Assembly: GCA_030789695.1 (NCBI GenBank)
Contig: CM061142.1
Coordinates: 49,169,987 to 49,233,986 of the forward strand
Direction of reading: 5' to 3'
Length of the DNA: 64,000 nt
Source of the DNA: Scilla litardierei
Taxonomy: Eukaryota; Streptophyta; Magnoliopsida; Asparagales; Asparagaceae
How positions within the stretch are numbered: the first letter of the stretch is position 1; each line of letters opens with the position of its first letter. This document shows positions 1-11,165 of the stretch, one piece after another. The position numbers and the translations under genes were made by a program. The notes under the pieces were generated by a model, which was not told the origin of the DNA, made no database searches, and was given only the letters and a program-made list of their open reading frames with translations.

Positions 1-829
1 CGTGAGGAATATCCAAAAAATATCCCCTCATCGGATCTTGGATCAAATTTGTTCAAACTCCCATACGTGTTTTTAATAAAACATTTTGCACCAAAAACTC
101 GAAAATGTTTAACTTAAGGCAATCTACCAAACAACAATTCATAACAAGTTTGTTTGGTGCCGAGCCTCAAAAGTATTCTATTAAACACATAGCAAGAGGT
201 ATGTACCGCTTCCGCCCAAAATTGATGGCCAAGTTGGCTATCATCAAGTATAGTGCGAGCACATTCCACTAGCATCCTATTCTTTCTCTCAACAACACCA
301 TTTTGAGGGGGTGCACGAGGGAAAAAAAGGTGTGTGTAATACCAACTTCATCACAAAAATTTGAGAAAGACTCATTCCCAAATTCCCCTCTATGATCACT
401 ACGAATAGTGACAATGGTGGTTCCAATGAGATTTTGTACTTTCTTCACAAATATTGTGAAGTTTTCAAAAGCATCATTTTTATTACATAAAGAAAATACC
501 CAAGTAAATCTAGAAAAGTCATCAACAATGACAAGTCCATATCGAGCACTCCCTAATGAAGCAACTCTAGTTGACCCAAAAAGATCTAGATGTAAAAGCT
601 CTAGAGGCCGTTTAGAGGAAATGCTTTTCTTAGGTTTAAATGACGATTTTGGAAGTTTGCCTCGTTGACACGAGTCACAAAAGCTTTTCTTTTGGAAAGT
701 AAGCTTAGGAAATCCTTTAATAGAATTTAAATTGGATAGCTTAAAAAGTGTTCCAAAGTTCACATGACCAAAACGTCGATGCCATAAGTGTTGTTCACTC
801 GTGTTGGCAATGCGACGTTGTTCATGTGA
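1..829 (-). pseudogene. Element A integrase (pre-integrase zinc region plus rve core), broken and cut by window edge
   Basis: The integrase would join the cDNA copy to host DNA. On the minus strand the sequence runs from the pre-integrase block (LWHRRFGHVNF, then CDSCQRGK) into the core: the first Asp block is LLHLDLFGS and the second is IRSDHRGEF. The ORF is then frameshifted just before the NGVVERKNR block, which holds the catalytic Glu and is readable in another frame near 270-300. Downstream the text continues through the conserved FGAKCFI and SDEGIFFGY blocks to base 1. The family assignment is firm, and the frameshift makes it a pseudogene. Confidence 0.85.
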
Positions 830-1235
830 TTTTTGGAAGATTTAGGATATATATATCCTTATGGCGTGTGCCAGAAAATAACAAATTATTATTATCTTTA
901 CTAAAAATATGACACATTATTTTCGCAAAGCTAACTTTATAACCCTTGTCACAAAGTTGGCTTATTGAAATGAGATTGTGATTTAAACCTTTAACAAGAT
1001 AAACATCACTTATTAGAAGTTTAGATGGGTTACCAACTTTACCAACACAAATGATGGTTCCGCTCTCGTTGCCTCCAAAGACTACTCGGTTCCCATTTGC
1101 AATGGGCACCACTCCGGAGAGCAATTGAGCTTCACCCGTCATGTGTTTTGAACACCCGCTATCGAGTATCCACCCATCCTTGGAGCTAAATTTGGATTTG
1201 TTGCTCCGTTTCTTTTTCTTGAGTACCTAAAGATA
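822..1235 (-). pseudogene. Element A Copia aspartic protease region
   Basis: This is the retropepsin that would cleave the Gag-Pol polyprotein. The catalytic motif WILDSGCSKHMTG is readable at about 1140-1190, upstream of the first Met of the longest ATG-initiated frame, so the domain begins earlier than that Met. The rest shows the expected hydrophobic strands (SDVYLVKGLNHNLISISQL). It lies directly between gag and integrase. The active-site Asp is intact, but no continuous frame links it to gag, whose frame ends at 1280. Confidence 0.8.
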
Positions 1236-1279
1236 AAAATATCATTCCATGGTACCCAAGGTCATTGGGTCCTAATAGA

Positions 1280-3540
1280 TTAGACCTTTGGAAGCCAAGT
1301 CCAATTGGACTTAGACTTTCCAACATAATCATCATTGTGCACTACATTCATGAAATAAGAATTTATGTAAGCTTGTTTTTTATGCATGCTAGTGTCCTTC
1401 GGGCCCCAAATAGTGAATGTCTTGGGAGCCCTATTCCTATTGGGAGCATGCATACGTTGTTGATGGCTACGTGATGCATGTCGTGGATAAGCATATGGCA
1501 CATGATGAAATGGTGGTGGCATCATATGATATGGTGCATGATGGAAATCATTCATATGATAGTAATGTGGATGAACATATGCATGTGGGGGAACACGTGC
1601 ATGAGTGTGTCTCACTTTGTGTGCACGTGCTCGTGGACGTGGAGCATAAAAATCATCATAATTGTGAACCGGTGGAGTAGGATGTGTGTTCCTACGTGGC
1701 ATAGTATTCGTGTACATGAATGCATGACCCTTCTTTGGAGGTCCACCCAAAGTGGGTTTCTTTCCAAACGGGTGTGTGTACCTAGTGGAAGCACCATTGG
1801 TAGATGAACTACCCATGGGGTGTTTACTCCCACTAGTTGAGCCATCGGAAGTTGGCCTTACAAAGGTGGTGGAAGATTTGGATGAATTTCCCATCTTATG
1901 CCCCAATCCAATACGATGATTGGCCGGAAGTAAGTCATTTAGGATATTATCCAAATGGTACTTACCTTTATTGAATTTATTAATTCGGCCTAATGTGGAC
2001 TCATACTTCTCGGTGAGAGAAAGTATAGAAGTATCCAAAGTGGACACTTGAGTTGTGAGTACACAAACACGAGACTTGAGATTCTCATTCTCAATACTCA
2101 AAGTTAAGTTTCGAGAAATCAAATCCGCTATCTCGCGTTCATCCAAATCCTCAATATGAACATGCTCAAGTTGAGATTTGAGATTTACAATCTCATTTCT
2201 CAAGCCTTCAACAACGGTGTCGTTGTTGTTGATGATAGGCTTAGGTAAGGTTTGGATACTAGTTAGCTCATCTTTAATCTTAGTATATCTATTTACTAGT
2301 TTAGAATACTTAGACCAAATTTGCTTGTTAGCTAATCTAAGGTCATCCATAGTTACCTCATCGCCTTCATCCTCGCTTTCATCGGAGGAGATCTCTTGAT
2401 CATGTTCCTCTCTTGCCATGAAGCACATGTGTGCTTGCTCCACTTGTTCATCATCCGACCTCCACTTGAGGAGTCCTCTTCGGAGTCGGTGAATGTGCCG
2501 ACAAGCCTTTTCTTGTACCCTTTCTTGTACCTTCGAGACTTGTCGAACTTTGGCGCCTTCCACTTCTCCTTTTGTTTATTTTGAGGAAAATCCGCTTTGA
2601 TGTGTCCTGGCTTGTTGCATTTAAAATACAAAGGAGCGGAGGCGTTAGTAGAACTAAATTTAGATTTGTTCTTGAAGTTACCTTTCCGAAAGAATCGGTT
2701 GAACTTCTTTGCCATGATGGCAATGGATTCTATGTCCAACTCGTCTTCCGATTCATCATCATCGGTAGATGTAGATGGAGCGGCCTTGAACGCAATCGCC
2801 TTTTTCTTCGGCACGTCTTGCTTCAAGTACGACTTTATCTTGTCCTGCATCTTTATTTTATTGTCCTTGCGTACCTCATAAGACATCAAGGTACCCATTA
2901 GTTGAACGACAGTATATTTATTAATATCGTTACCTTCCTCGATGGCGAATGTACGCATTTCCCAACAAGAAGGAAGTCTGTCAATAATCTTTGAGACTTT
3001 CTCCTTTTGGGTGTAAGTCTTTCCAAGATCCTCCAACTCATTGGTAATGTCAACGAAGCGAGCATAGTACTCCTTCATCTTCTCACCCTGTTGCATGTGG
3101 AATAATTCGAATTCTTTATTTACAACAGTGATTTTGGAGTCTCTTACCCTACTCGTTCCTTCATACAAGATGAGGAGTGAGTTCCAGATTTGATATGCAC
3201 TCTTACATGTGCATATCTTGTTGAAGTCTTCGGGCTCCAACGCACATTGCAAGGCATTCATTGCCTTGGCATTGTTTACCTCCGCGACAACCTCCGCGGT
3301 AGTCCACTTAGTGAAGTCTTGTTCGGCGGGCTCGACATACTCCGCCAACGTAGCTCTCCATAGTGAAGTGCTCTGGAGGAAGATTTCCATCCGACATTTC
3401 CAGTACCCGTAATTGGCACCGTTGAAGTAAGGAGGCCTAGTTGAGGAGTGTCCATCCATCACCAAAGAAGCTCCTTCACGGTTCTTGAAGGTGCTATAGT
3501 CTGAAGGTGGACGAACGTTCTTGTTGTCGTTAGTAGACAT
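1280..3540 (-). pseudogene. Element A gag (UBN2 domain, zinc knuckle), frameshifted
   Basis: This is the capsid-type protein of a Sirevirus-like element. The chosen start is the Met at 3538-3540 (MSTNDNKN), followed by RPPYFNGANYGYWKCRM, the usual N-terminal signature of plant Copia UBN2 gags. The zinc knuckle region reads FKCNKPGHIKADF, so its first and last Cys have become Phe; element C keeps both. A frameshift lies in the overlap of the two frames (about 2353-2563). The C-terminal half has long heptad-like segments and a His/Pro-rich tail. It is about 60-70% similar by eye to the C gag. The frameshift and lost Cys residues mark it as dead. Confidence 0.88.
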
Positions 3541-3552
3541 AGCTATGAACTT

Positions 3553-3565
3553 GGCTCTGATACCA
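3553..3565 (-). other. Primer binding site of element A (initiator tRNA-Met type)
   Basis: The minus strand reads TGGTATCAGAGCC, the standard complement to the 3' end of plant initiator tRNA-Met. It sits 2 bases inside the LTR edge and sets the element's orientation. Confidence 0.92.
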
Positions 3566-3567
3566 AA

Positions 3568-5297
3568 TGTAATGCCCTGATAGCTACTGCACAAGTACTA
3601 GAGGGGAGGGGGGTGAATATTACTTTAAAATAATCAAGAGTAATTATTCCTAATTATTGTGCAAACTCAACCAAAAATGCGGAATGAAAATATGACAACA
3701 AAGAAAGACAATTGCAAACAAACGATATAATAGGTTCGGATCCACCCAAGTCTCCCCGACTTGTTCCCGGTGATCCTACGTCCCAAACACCCGGATCCCC
3801 TCCGGCTACTTGAGTTAGAATCCTCTAACCCAAGTTTTGCACTATGAAATTCTTGTAGAAAAACTCTACAAGATCAAATCATACACAAATGAAATGTGAC
3901 TCCCACAAACCGGGATCACAAACTTCTCTCACAAACCGAGAGAAAAAAACTTGCAATATCAAAGTAAATGAAATATAAACACTTACCAACAAAATCCTAT
4001 GCCTTGAGTAAAACTTACTGATTTTAGGGCAAGGAAGATTTTGAAGGAGAGAATGTCACCAAACCCTAGCTCCACCAATATGAACAGCGATCGAAGGCTA
4101 GGATGGAGTTGGTGACTTTGAATCAAGCTCTTGGCTTGAGAGGCTCACAATGAAGAGAATCTCTCTTGAGGAAATTAGGGCTCAAGGAGTTTGGAGAGAT
4201 TCTTGTGAGAATGAGGAAGCTTTAGAAATGGAGTTGAATGCTTTCTCTTTGATCTCTAAATCACAATAAATGTCAGCCTTGAATGCTATGAAGAAGCATC
4301 ACAAGATTATATAGGATAGAGAGAAGAGAGAGGAAAAATTCGTAGCATTTAATGCTCCAACGGCTCTATTCTGAAGCAGTCTAATCGGTCAAAGAAGGAT
4401 CACTGACCGATTAGTTTGGAAACTAGTCGGTCGGTGATTCTTCTTGGACCGACTAAAAGGTTCACAGCCAAGAAAGATAATTCAGGAGATATGGTCTAAG
4501 AAGACTTGCCAACCGACTAGTTTGACAACTAGTCGGTCGGTGAGTGTTCTTTGACTGACTAAGCAGTTGAAATCAATAGGCTGAAAACAAGGAGAACTAG
4601 TCGGTCTAAGAACAAATTTCAAACGACTAGTTTCACAACTAGTCGGTCAATGGATGTTCTTGGACCGACTAACTAGTCAACCGTAGCTAGGCTGGAAAAT
4701 GAAGGCATAACTAGTCGGTCTAAGAAGGATTCCAAACCGACTAGTTTGACAACTAGTCGGTCGGTGAACCTTCTTGGACCGACTAATTGGTCAACAGTGC
4801 CTAGGCTGAATTGAGCAAGGAAATCTAGTCGGTTCAAGAAAGATTCTTAACCGACTAGATGACAATCTAGTCGGTTGGTTCTTCTTCTTGAACCAACTAA
4901 TATGCACTAGAAGCCGCGAAATGAAGCGTGAAGCTTCGGGGAAGTTTCTATGGGCTTCTAAGATAATCCTAGCTCTAAGATATGAGCGTTATGAAGATTA
5001 TAATGTAAGACCTACTCAAGGCTTAACATTCTACGAAAAGAAGCTAGAAGACTATAGAATAAACTAGACGAACCGTCTTCAAAGCTTCAATCCGAATCTC
5101 TTGACTTCAATAATGCTCCTAGAGCTTCAACGAAGCTTCAGGCACACGATCACGTGCTTTGAGAAGTCTTGAGACGTCTCTTTTGATGTACATACAATTT
5201 TGGCGACGATCTTCATAACTGCGCTCACAAAGAGTTAGTTCATGATATTTATGTTTGTTCATCATCAGAACCAAATCCGGGGAATCAATACTCAACA
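3568..5297 (-). repeat. 5' LTR of element A (1730 bp)
   Basis: The LTR spans TGTAATGCCC to ACTCAACA on the plus strand. The edges were set by the primer site on one side, the switch into foreign RT sequence at 5298 on the other, and alignment with the two LTRs of element C. It contains the conserved stretch CTAGAGGGG..GGGTGAATA near its left end and a palindromic array at 4378-4908. The flank after it is GAGTA; the matching target duplication lies outside the window. Confidence 0.88.
4378..4908. repeat. Array of CTAGTCGG palindromes in LTR A
   Basis: Five units spaced about 107-114 bp (near 4405, 4512, 4622, 4736, 4850) each carry an inverted repeat of the form ACCGACTAG-loop-CTAGTCGGT. They are separated by half-palindromes such as CTAGTCGGTCTAAGAA and TTGGACCGACTAA. 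The same array occurs in both LTRs of element C. Palindromic, CpG-containing repeats in the LTR are known for Sireviruses; the exact motif here is specific to this family. Confidence 0.85.
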
Positions 5298-6745
5298 GAG
5301 TAGAGCTGGACTCACTCTTGAAACGCGAAGTTTTTGGACCAATAGTCCAAACACCTGAAGGTGTAAAACCTGCGGGTTATAAGTGGGTTTTCATCAGAAA
5401 AAGAAATGAAAATAACGAGATCGTGCGCTACAAAGCACGGTTTGTAGCACGGGGATTTTCCCAACGACTGGGGATAGATTATGAACAAACATATTCCCCT
5501 GTTATGGATGCGATCATGTTCCGATTTTTATTAACCCTATCATCTCTGGAAAGCCTAGAAATGCAGCTCATGGACGTTATGACTGCATATCTATATGGCA
5601 ACATAGATAAAGATATCTTTATGAAACTCCCTGACAGATATAAATTACCTCCAGAGATAGCAGAGAGACCTCGGGACGTCTACTCTGTAAGGCTTCAAAG
5701 ATCATTATATGGTCTTAAGCAATCAGGTAAAATGTGGTATAATAGACTGAGTACTTTTCTTGCGCAGCAAGGTTTCACCAATAATGAAGTCTGCCCATGT
5801 ATCTTTATTAAAAGAACGGGAACATGATTTGTTATAATCGCCGTTTATGTGGACGACTTAAATCTCATTGGATCTCTTGCAGAGATCGCTGAGATATCTG
5901 CAAGCCTAAAGAATACTTTTGAAATGAAAGACCTAGACAAAATAAAGTATTGTCTTGGCTTACCGATCGCACAACTACGTGGTGGTATCCTGTTACACCA
6001 ATCCACATATACAAGAAAATTACTGAAAAATTTCCTAATGGATAAATGTCATCCTCTAAGTACACCAATGGTCGTTAGATCCTTGGATGTACATAAGGAC
6101 CCCTTCCGTCCGCTGGAAGAGGGGGATGAAATGTTAGGTCCTGAAGTACCTTACCATAGTTTCATTGGAGCACTTCTATATCTGGCTAACTGTATGCGTC
6201 CCGATATAGCGTTCTAAGTGAATCTTCTAGCCAGATATGGTGCAGCACCCACAAAGCGCCACTGGAACGGAGTTAAGCAGCTTCTACGCTACCTCCAAGG
6301 GTCAATTGACCAGTGATTATATTTCCCTAAAGGTGGATCTCCCACTTTAATTGGTTATGCAGATGCAGGTTACAGGTCTGATCCTCACACCGAGAAATCA
6401 CAAACTGGTTTTGTATTCACCTACGGTGGTACATCCATTTCCTGAAAATCTGTGAAGCAAACCACTTCAGCAATCTCTTCCAGCCATTCTGAGCTCCTTG
6501 CGATCCATGAAGAAAGCTAAGAATGTGTATGGATTCGTTCAATCATTCATCACATCTTTGTGACTACCGGCCTGAAGACTGGTGACCTTGAGCCAACCAC
6601 ATTATTTGAGGACAATGTAGCCTCATAGCTCAACTACAGACTGGTTTCATCAAGGGCTACCAGACGAAGCACATCTCTCCTAAGTTCTTCTGGACACACG
6701 AGCTACAAGAGCAGAAGCAGATTGAAGTACGTCATGTTGGATCTG
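5298..6745 (+). pseudogene. Element B: Copia RT/RNase H remnant, same family as element G
   Basis: The plus-strand frame opens directly at the edge of LTR A with the RT block LDSLLKREVFGPIVQ. It continues through GYKWVFIRKR, RYKARFVARGFSQR, the catalytic YVDDLNLIG near 5845, and an RNase H region (YADAGYRSD, FVFTYGGTSI). Stops interrupt it, for example TGA at 5825-5827 just before the YVDD block and TAA at about 6215. It is closely similar to the RT of element G (56846-59035), so both are copies of one family. The 5' part was displaced by element A, and homology to G ends near 6745 where unrelated LTR-like sequence begins. Confidence 0.88.
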
Positions 6746-7012
6746 GATCTAAGCCTGGGGGTGAATAGGCTAATAAAAAAATTCTCGTGCAACCCACAAG
6801 CAAACACATGCAGTTATAGCAGATTCAGAGTAAATAAAAGAAATCACAGATGCACAGCAGATTTACCCGGGTTCGGTCGATCACCACGACCTATGTCTAG
6901 CCCCCGAAAGCAAATATTATATTAATAGTGTACAGGCACAACCTTAATAGCTAGAGAACCAACATCTCAACACTCACCGGGCTCAGTACCCCACTCACCT
7001 GTAATTTTCACC
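6746..7012 (-). repeat. Element L: fragment of another Sirevirus-type LTR
   Basis: The piece starts with GGGGGTGAATAG and has the same downstream order as LTRs A, C and D: a low-GC stretch with GCAAAC repeats, then a CGGGTTCGGTCGATC.. tract. It stops where LTR D begins. Orientation is inferred from that shared block. It could instead be a diverged edge of D. Confidence 0.45.
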
Positions 7013-8351
7013 TGTATGGATCAATACACTAGAGGGGGTGAATAGTGTAAATAATAAAAATGTTGCAAATAAAACGTTACTGATATTTGCAAAGATGGCA
7101 CAGAAATAAAATGATAAGTACTGAAAATAAATCAATCGCAAACACAGAGATTTATCCTGGTTCGGATCCTCTTGATCCTACTCAAGTCCTCTACTCCCAG
7201 TAGAGATTTTTAATCCACTATAATCACTTGCCCCGCAAGCACAAATTTAGAAAAATGGCGACACTCCCCGGGTCCCAAACTTTGTACAATCTCTAAACAG
7301 AGATTCAAACCTGTTAAATAATGAAATAGAAAAACATCTATAGCCTTGTTATGAATTTAGAATGAAATTCAAGGATGGTGTTTAGAGAGAGGCTTCAAGA
7401 TGTATATGATATGTAATGAAGAACAATACTTGAAGTTCTCTGGCTCATAAAAGAAGAGAGAGATCAATCGATTTCTTCTTGCAATTATGAACACAAACAA
7501 CTTTCCAAAATGATGTTGAAAAATCCAAGTTCTTCCGTTCTTAAACGAAGAAAGAAATCTAATGATTTCTTCTTACAAATAAGAAAAGAACAACTAATGG
7601 CCTAAAGCTTTAGAAAATGAAAGACTTGATTTCAACAAATAAGAGAGTAAAGAAGATGAAAGTGAGTGAAGAGAAAGAGAGGGTCTACCCCTCTATTTAT
7701 AGTGTTTAGGGACGGTTGGGGACTGTAGTTAACATTGGAAAACGGGCAAGAACCGTCCCTGAAAATTTGGGATCAAAACGGCTAGTTTTGAAGTTGGTTG
7801 ACCAAAAGGACAAATTGGTCGACCAAAATTTAGAGAGAGAATTTTGACCGTTGGAAGACAGTTCTAGAATCTACACGGTAATGGGAGTTTGCATATGTAA
7901 TCCCATAGTCAAATTCGAAGGTTTAAAATTGGTCGACCAAAATGGGGTTATTGGTTGCCAATTTTCAAAGTTGCGAATTTTCAAAATTGGGAAGTGTAGA
8001 TCTCTGAGTAATGGAACCCAGATGACTAAGACATATTATCACAACGCTTTGTGACTCTAATAAAGTAAATTTTACATTGATTACAAAAAGCCGTAGATAG
8101 GTCTGCATCTGCAACTGAATCTGAGAAGTTTCTTTGCAGGGGATCCTTATTAAGTGATTATATATCCAAGTCGTGGATTAGGTGCCTTTGCCTTTCCAGT
8201 TTCATGAATGATATATCCGTTTGAATACACATGAAGATATCTGATTGTGAGCATTGATTTGTATCTGCATACATAGAGTTAGTAGCACCGAATGTGTTTG
8301 TCATATCAAAACCATATGGGAATAGAAATATGGAATTATGAAATTCCAACA
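7013..8351 (-). repeat. 3' LTR of element D (Sirevirus-type, about 1.34 kb)
   Basis: It runs from TGTATGGATC, followed by CACTAGAGGGGGTGAATAG, to ATTCCAACA, immediately followed by a polypurine tract complement. It contains two perfect 12-bp palindromes TTGGTCGACCAA (7815-7826 and 7929-7940). No second LTR is visible, so the left edge is approximate. Confidence 0.7.
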
Positions 8352-8460
8352 TTCTCCCCCTTTGTGATGATGACAAACATGAAAAATATATATCGTTAAA
8401 ATTGAACATATCAGATATACTCCCCCTGAATATGTGGATACTCCCCCTGAGTAGATAAAA
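8352..8460 (-). other. Polypurine tracts of element D (main plus two internal)
   Basis: Next to the LTR the plus strand reads TTCTCCCCCTTTGTGATGAT, and two further ACTCCCCCTGA copies follow within 90 bp. On the minus strand these are AGGGGGAG tracts. A main tract flanked by several internal tracts is a described Sirevirus hallmark. Confidence 0.8.
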
Positions 8461-9060
8461 TATATTCCTCAAAAAGAGGGAAATAAGAGTGAGCCCAAAA
8501 ATAAGCTAGAAATATTTGTTGAGGTCAAATATGGAGTGTAGAGGCCGAAAAAGAACATGCCATTATATGTCGGCCAAATATAAAGAAATTAGGAGTGGAA
8601 AGGCCGAATAAGGAGCAGGTCATACAAAAAACAATGAATTGGAAAACCATTTAAAAATAAGCAGTGGGAAGGCCACTTAAAAATTAAGAAGAGATAGGCC
8701 AGGAAAAATACAGATAGGCCAAGAAAAATACAGAAAAGGTCAGGCCGAAAAAATGGAATATGCCCAATTGTGATACATGGTGAAACTTAAGAAAAATAAA
8801 AAACACTTGTGAATTATGAGAGTCAAAAACTTCACAGTATAAATAAATATGGGCAAGTATGAATCAAAAACTTTACAGAAGTAATAATGTCAAAATGGCC
8901 AAGTGAGGAAAACGGAAGGAAGCAAAGATCCATAATAGTGGCCTAAACAAATGTGTGGCAATGGGAGGAAGGCTGGGTAAAAAAATGAATAGAGAAGTCC
9001 TGCCTGCATAAGATATTCCAAAACATAGGACAAAGCAGAGAGCACATATATAAGAATAAA
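8461..9060 (-). other. Non-coding remnant of element D
   Basis: There is no coding signal. The sequence is A-rich with repeated AGGCCGAA/AGGCCA motifs (for example near 8540, 8600, 8660, 8700, 8745). It is likely the 3' untranslated interior of D, truncated where element E sequence resumes at roughly 9000-9065. The boundary is inferred. Confidence 0.4.
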
Positions 9061-9177
9061 TAAATGATCGGATTGCTCTTCAGAAGAGGGGTTGATGCCA
9101 AGGAAAGAAGGGGAAAAAGGGCCGTATAGGGGATGTCTGCATGACGAAGAGGCTACCTCCTTTCCCTTCCCAGACAT
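9060..9177 (-). pseudogene. Possible start of element E env-position ORF
   Basis: A Met at 9175-9177 opens a minus-strand frame beginning MSGKGKEVASSSCRHPLYG and running to a frame break near 9060. Its position, after pol and a long spacer with TATA and telo-box-like motifs, matches that of the env-position ORF in element F. No family domain can be recognised in this short remnant, so the call rests mainly on position. Confidence 0.35.
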
Positions 9178-9418
9178 GGCGACGGCGTGGAGAATAATTA
9201 TAAGGTGGGATATGGTGTCTATGAAGATGATGAAGCAGATGAAGTATGCAAACACAAATTCAAGACATTGCATATAATGAAAGAATTGTGAAGAGTGGAA
9301 AGATGTTGCACATCAACTTGCAAGATCAAGCACTCGGAAGACCCCATGCAGGATAAGGAAGTGATTTGGAAAGCCGCCGCTCGCTGATCTACAAGAATTG
9401 AAATTTTCAAAAATTTGG

Positions 9419-9630
9419 GGGCTAGGGTTAGGGTTTGGATGTTTGGTGGGTGAATGTTGTTGATGGGAAGGGTGGTGATGGTGGGGGAGTATGGGAATGA
9501 GTGAGGATGAGGGTTTAGGGGTATTGGGGTAGATGGGGGAGATTGAGTTGGCAGTTGGAGGGAGAGAGATTGTGCGAATGGGAGTTTGGGGGTCGGGTGG
9601 ATGAAGTCGTGCGAACGGAATATATATAGG
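9419..9630 (-). promoter_or_regulatory. Promoter-like region upstream of the element E second ORF
   Basis: On the minus strand a TATATATA element (about 9619-9627) lies just downstream of a TTCGTTTTC motif and the palindromic array. It is followed by a pyrimidine-rich leader and a telo-box run (CCCTAACCCTAGCCCC, complement of about 9419-9435). The order palindromes, TTCGTTTTC, TATATATA, CCCTA is shared with the LTR block at 14940-15343. Function is inferred. Confidence 0.5.
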
Positions 9631-9637
9631 GGCGAAA

Positions 9638-9992
9638 ACGAACCGATCGGGTGAGGGCTCACCCGATCGGTTGGGTAAATTTAGAAAAAAGATTTCGTCG
9701 GCCAACAGCTACAAGTGAACCGATCGGGTGAGTTTTCACCCGATCGGTTGACCGCTTCCCAAATCTTCCCGAGAGTACAGTGACTTTTCACCCGGTCAAT
9801 CACACGACCACAGCTTCACTCACCCGACCGGTTGATGTAATCCCCAAATTTCCCGAGAATTCAGCCATTCTCACACAGTCAGCCACCCGATCTCAGCTTG
9901 CATCACCCGACCGGTTGACTGGAGAACAGATACAGGCCATCGTCTGATACGTCTCACCCGATCGGTTGAACGGTCACCCGATCGGTTGAGGG
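9638..9992. repeat. Palindromic array in the element E pol-ORF2 spacer
   Basis: Inverted repeats of the form ACCGATCGGGTGA-loop-TCACCCGATCGGT, plus half sites (CACCCGACCGGTTGA), recur. The stretch AACAGCTACA..TGAACCGATCGGGTGA is shared with the LTR block at about 15150, as is the neighbouring AATTTCCCGAGAA motif. The array is therefore related to LTR sequence although it lies internally. Confidence 0.8.
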
Positions 9993-10184
9993 CTTGTTTC
10001 CTGTAAAAATTTACAAATGGCCTAAGTCTCTTGACGAAAGTCCCCATGGCTGGATTTATTTATAAAAAATAGGAAAAATTAAGCTTAAAACAAGCTTAAA
10101 AACAAAGGTGAGAGTTTAGAACATGGGTTGCCTCCCATGAAGCGCTTTTGTTTAACGTCGTTTGCTCGACGCCTCTTTTGGTGG

Positions 10185-11165
10185 TCAATTAGGATCCGGA
10201 GGGTTTGAGGAAGAGTCGTCAGTCGTTGAGAATCCGACCGGAGAGAATGCTGGTTCTCCTACCGCATAGTGTTTAAGGCACCGCCCGTTGACTTTGAATG
10301 GATCATCTCTTCCCATTATCTCGATAGCCCCATGCGGGAAGACCTTGGTGACGCAGAAAGGTCCCGACCATCTCGACTTGAGCTTTCCAGGAAAAAGCTT
10401 CAGCCTTGAGTTGAAGAGGAGAACTAAGTCTTCTTCCTTGAATTCCCTCTTCAGGATGCACTTATCGTGCCACCGCTTCAGCTTCTCCTTGTAGATCCAG
10501 GCATTTTCATAAGCATTGAGCCGGATCTCGTCGAGCTCGTTAAGTTGTAGCTGTCGGTGGCCTCCTACCTCCTTGGCGTCAAAGTTTAGGTTCTTGATTG
10601 CCCAAAATGCCTTGTGTTCCAATTCCACGGGTAGATGGCATGCCTTCCCGTAGACAAGCCGGTAGGGGGTCGTGCCGATCGGAGTTTTAAATGCTGTCCT
10701 GTAAGCCCAGAGCGCGTCAGAAAGTTTTGATGACCAATCCTTCCTAGAGTTGGCCACCGTCTTCTCCAGTATGCTCTTGATCTCCCGGTAGGAAACTTCC
10801 ACTTGCCCGCTAGTCTGCGGGTGGTAGGCACGCCCTATTCGGTGTTGCATCCCGTACTTCTTCAAGAGAGATTCGAATTTCTTCTCTATGAAGTGGCTCC
10901 CTCCATCACTGATCAAAACTCGAGGTACACCGAACCGCAGGAAGATGTTGTTTTTAAAGAACTTGGCGAACACTTGGGAATCATTAGTAAGACTGGCTAT
11001 CGCTTCAACCCACTTCGATACGTAGTCTACGGCCACCAAGATATACTGATTCCCAAAGGACGAGGGGAACGGTCCCATGAAGTAGACTCCCCACACATCG
11101 AAGATCTCTACTTCTAAGATGTAGTGTTGAGGCATCTCGTTCCTCTTGGAGATGTTTCCCGTCCT
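10185..11165 (-). pseudogene. Element E integrase (Gypsy/Athila), catalytic Asp lost
   Basis: This 316-codon minus-strand frame matches the Gypsy integrase core and C-terminal domain. The usual first catalytic Asp block reads [12 protein letters not shown], with Tyr where Asp is expected, so the DDE triad is broken. The second Asp ([10 protein letters not shown]) and the Glu ([12 protein letters not shown]) are present. The tail ([11 protein letters not shown]) is typical of Athila integrases. It ends 49 bases from the GGGAGGCAACCC motif that follows pol in this clade. Confidence 0.88.

Larger units (their letters stand above)
1..5297 (-). mobile_element. Element A: Sirevirus-like Ty1/copia retrotransposon, 5' part (right side) only
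   Basis: Read on the minus strand, the order is LTR, primer site, gag, protease, integrase, the Ty1/copia order. The element leaves the window at base 1, so RT, RNase H and the other LTR are not visible. Features pointing to the Sirevirus lineage are the large UBN2-type gag, the initiator-Met primer site, the 1.7-kb LTR with palindromic arrays, and close similarity to element C, which shows the tandem polypurine tracts of that lineage. It interrupts the RT of element B at 5298. Frameshifts in gag and integrase show that this copy is dead. Confidence 0.88.
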
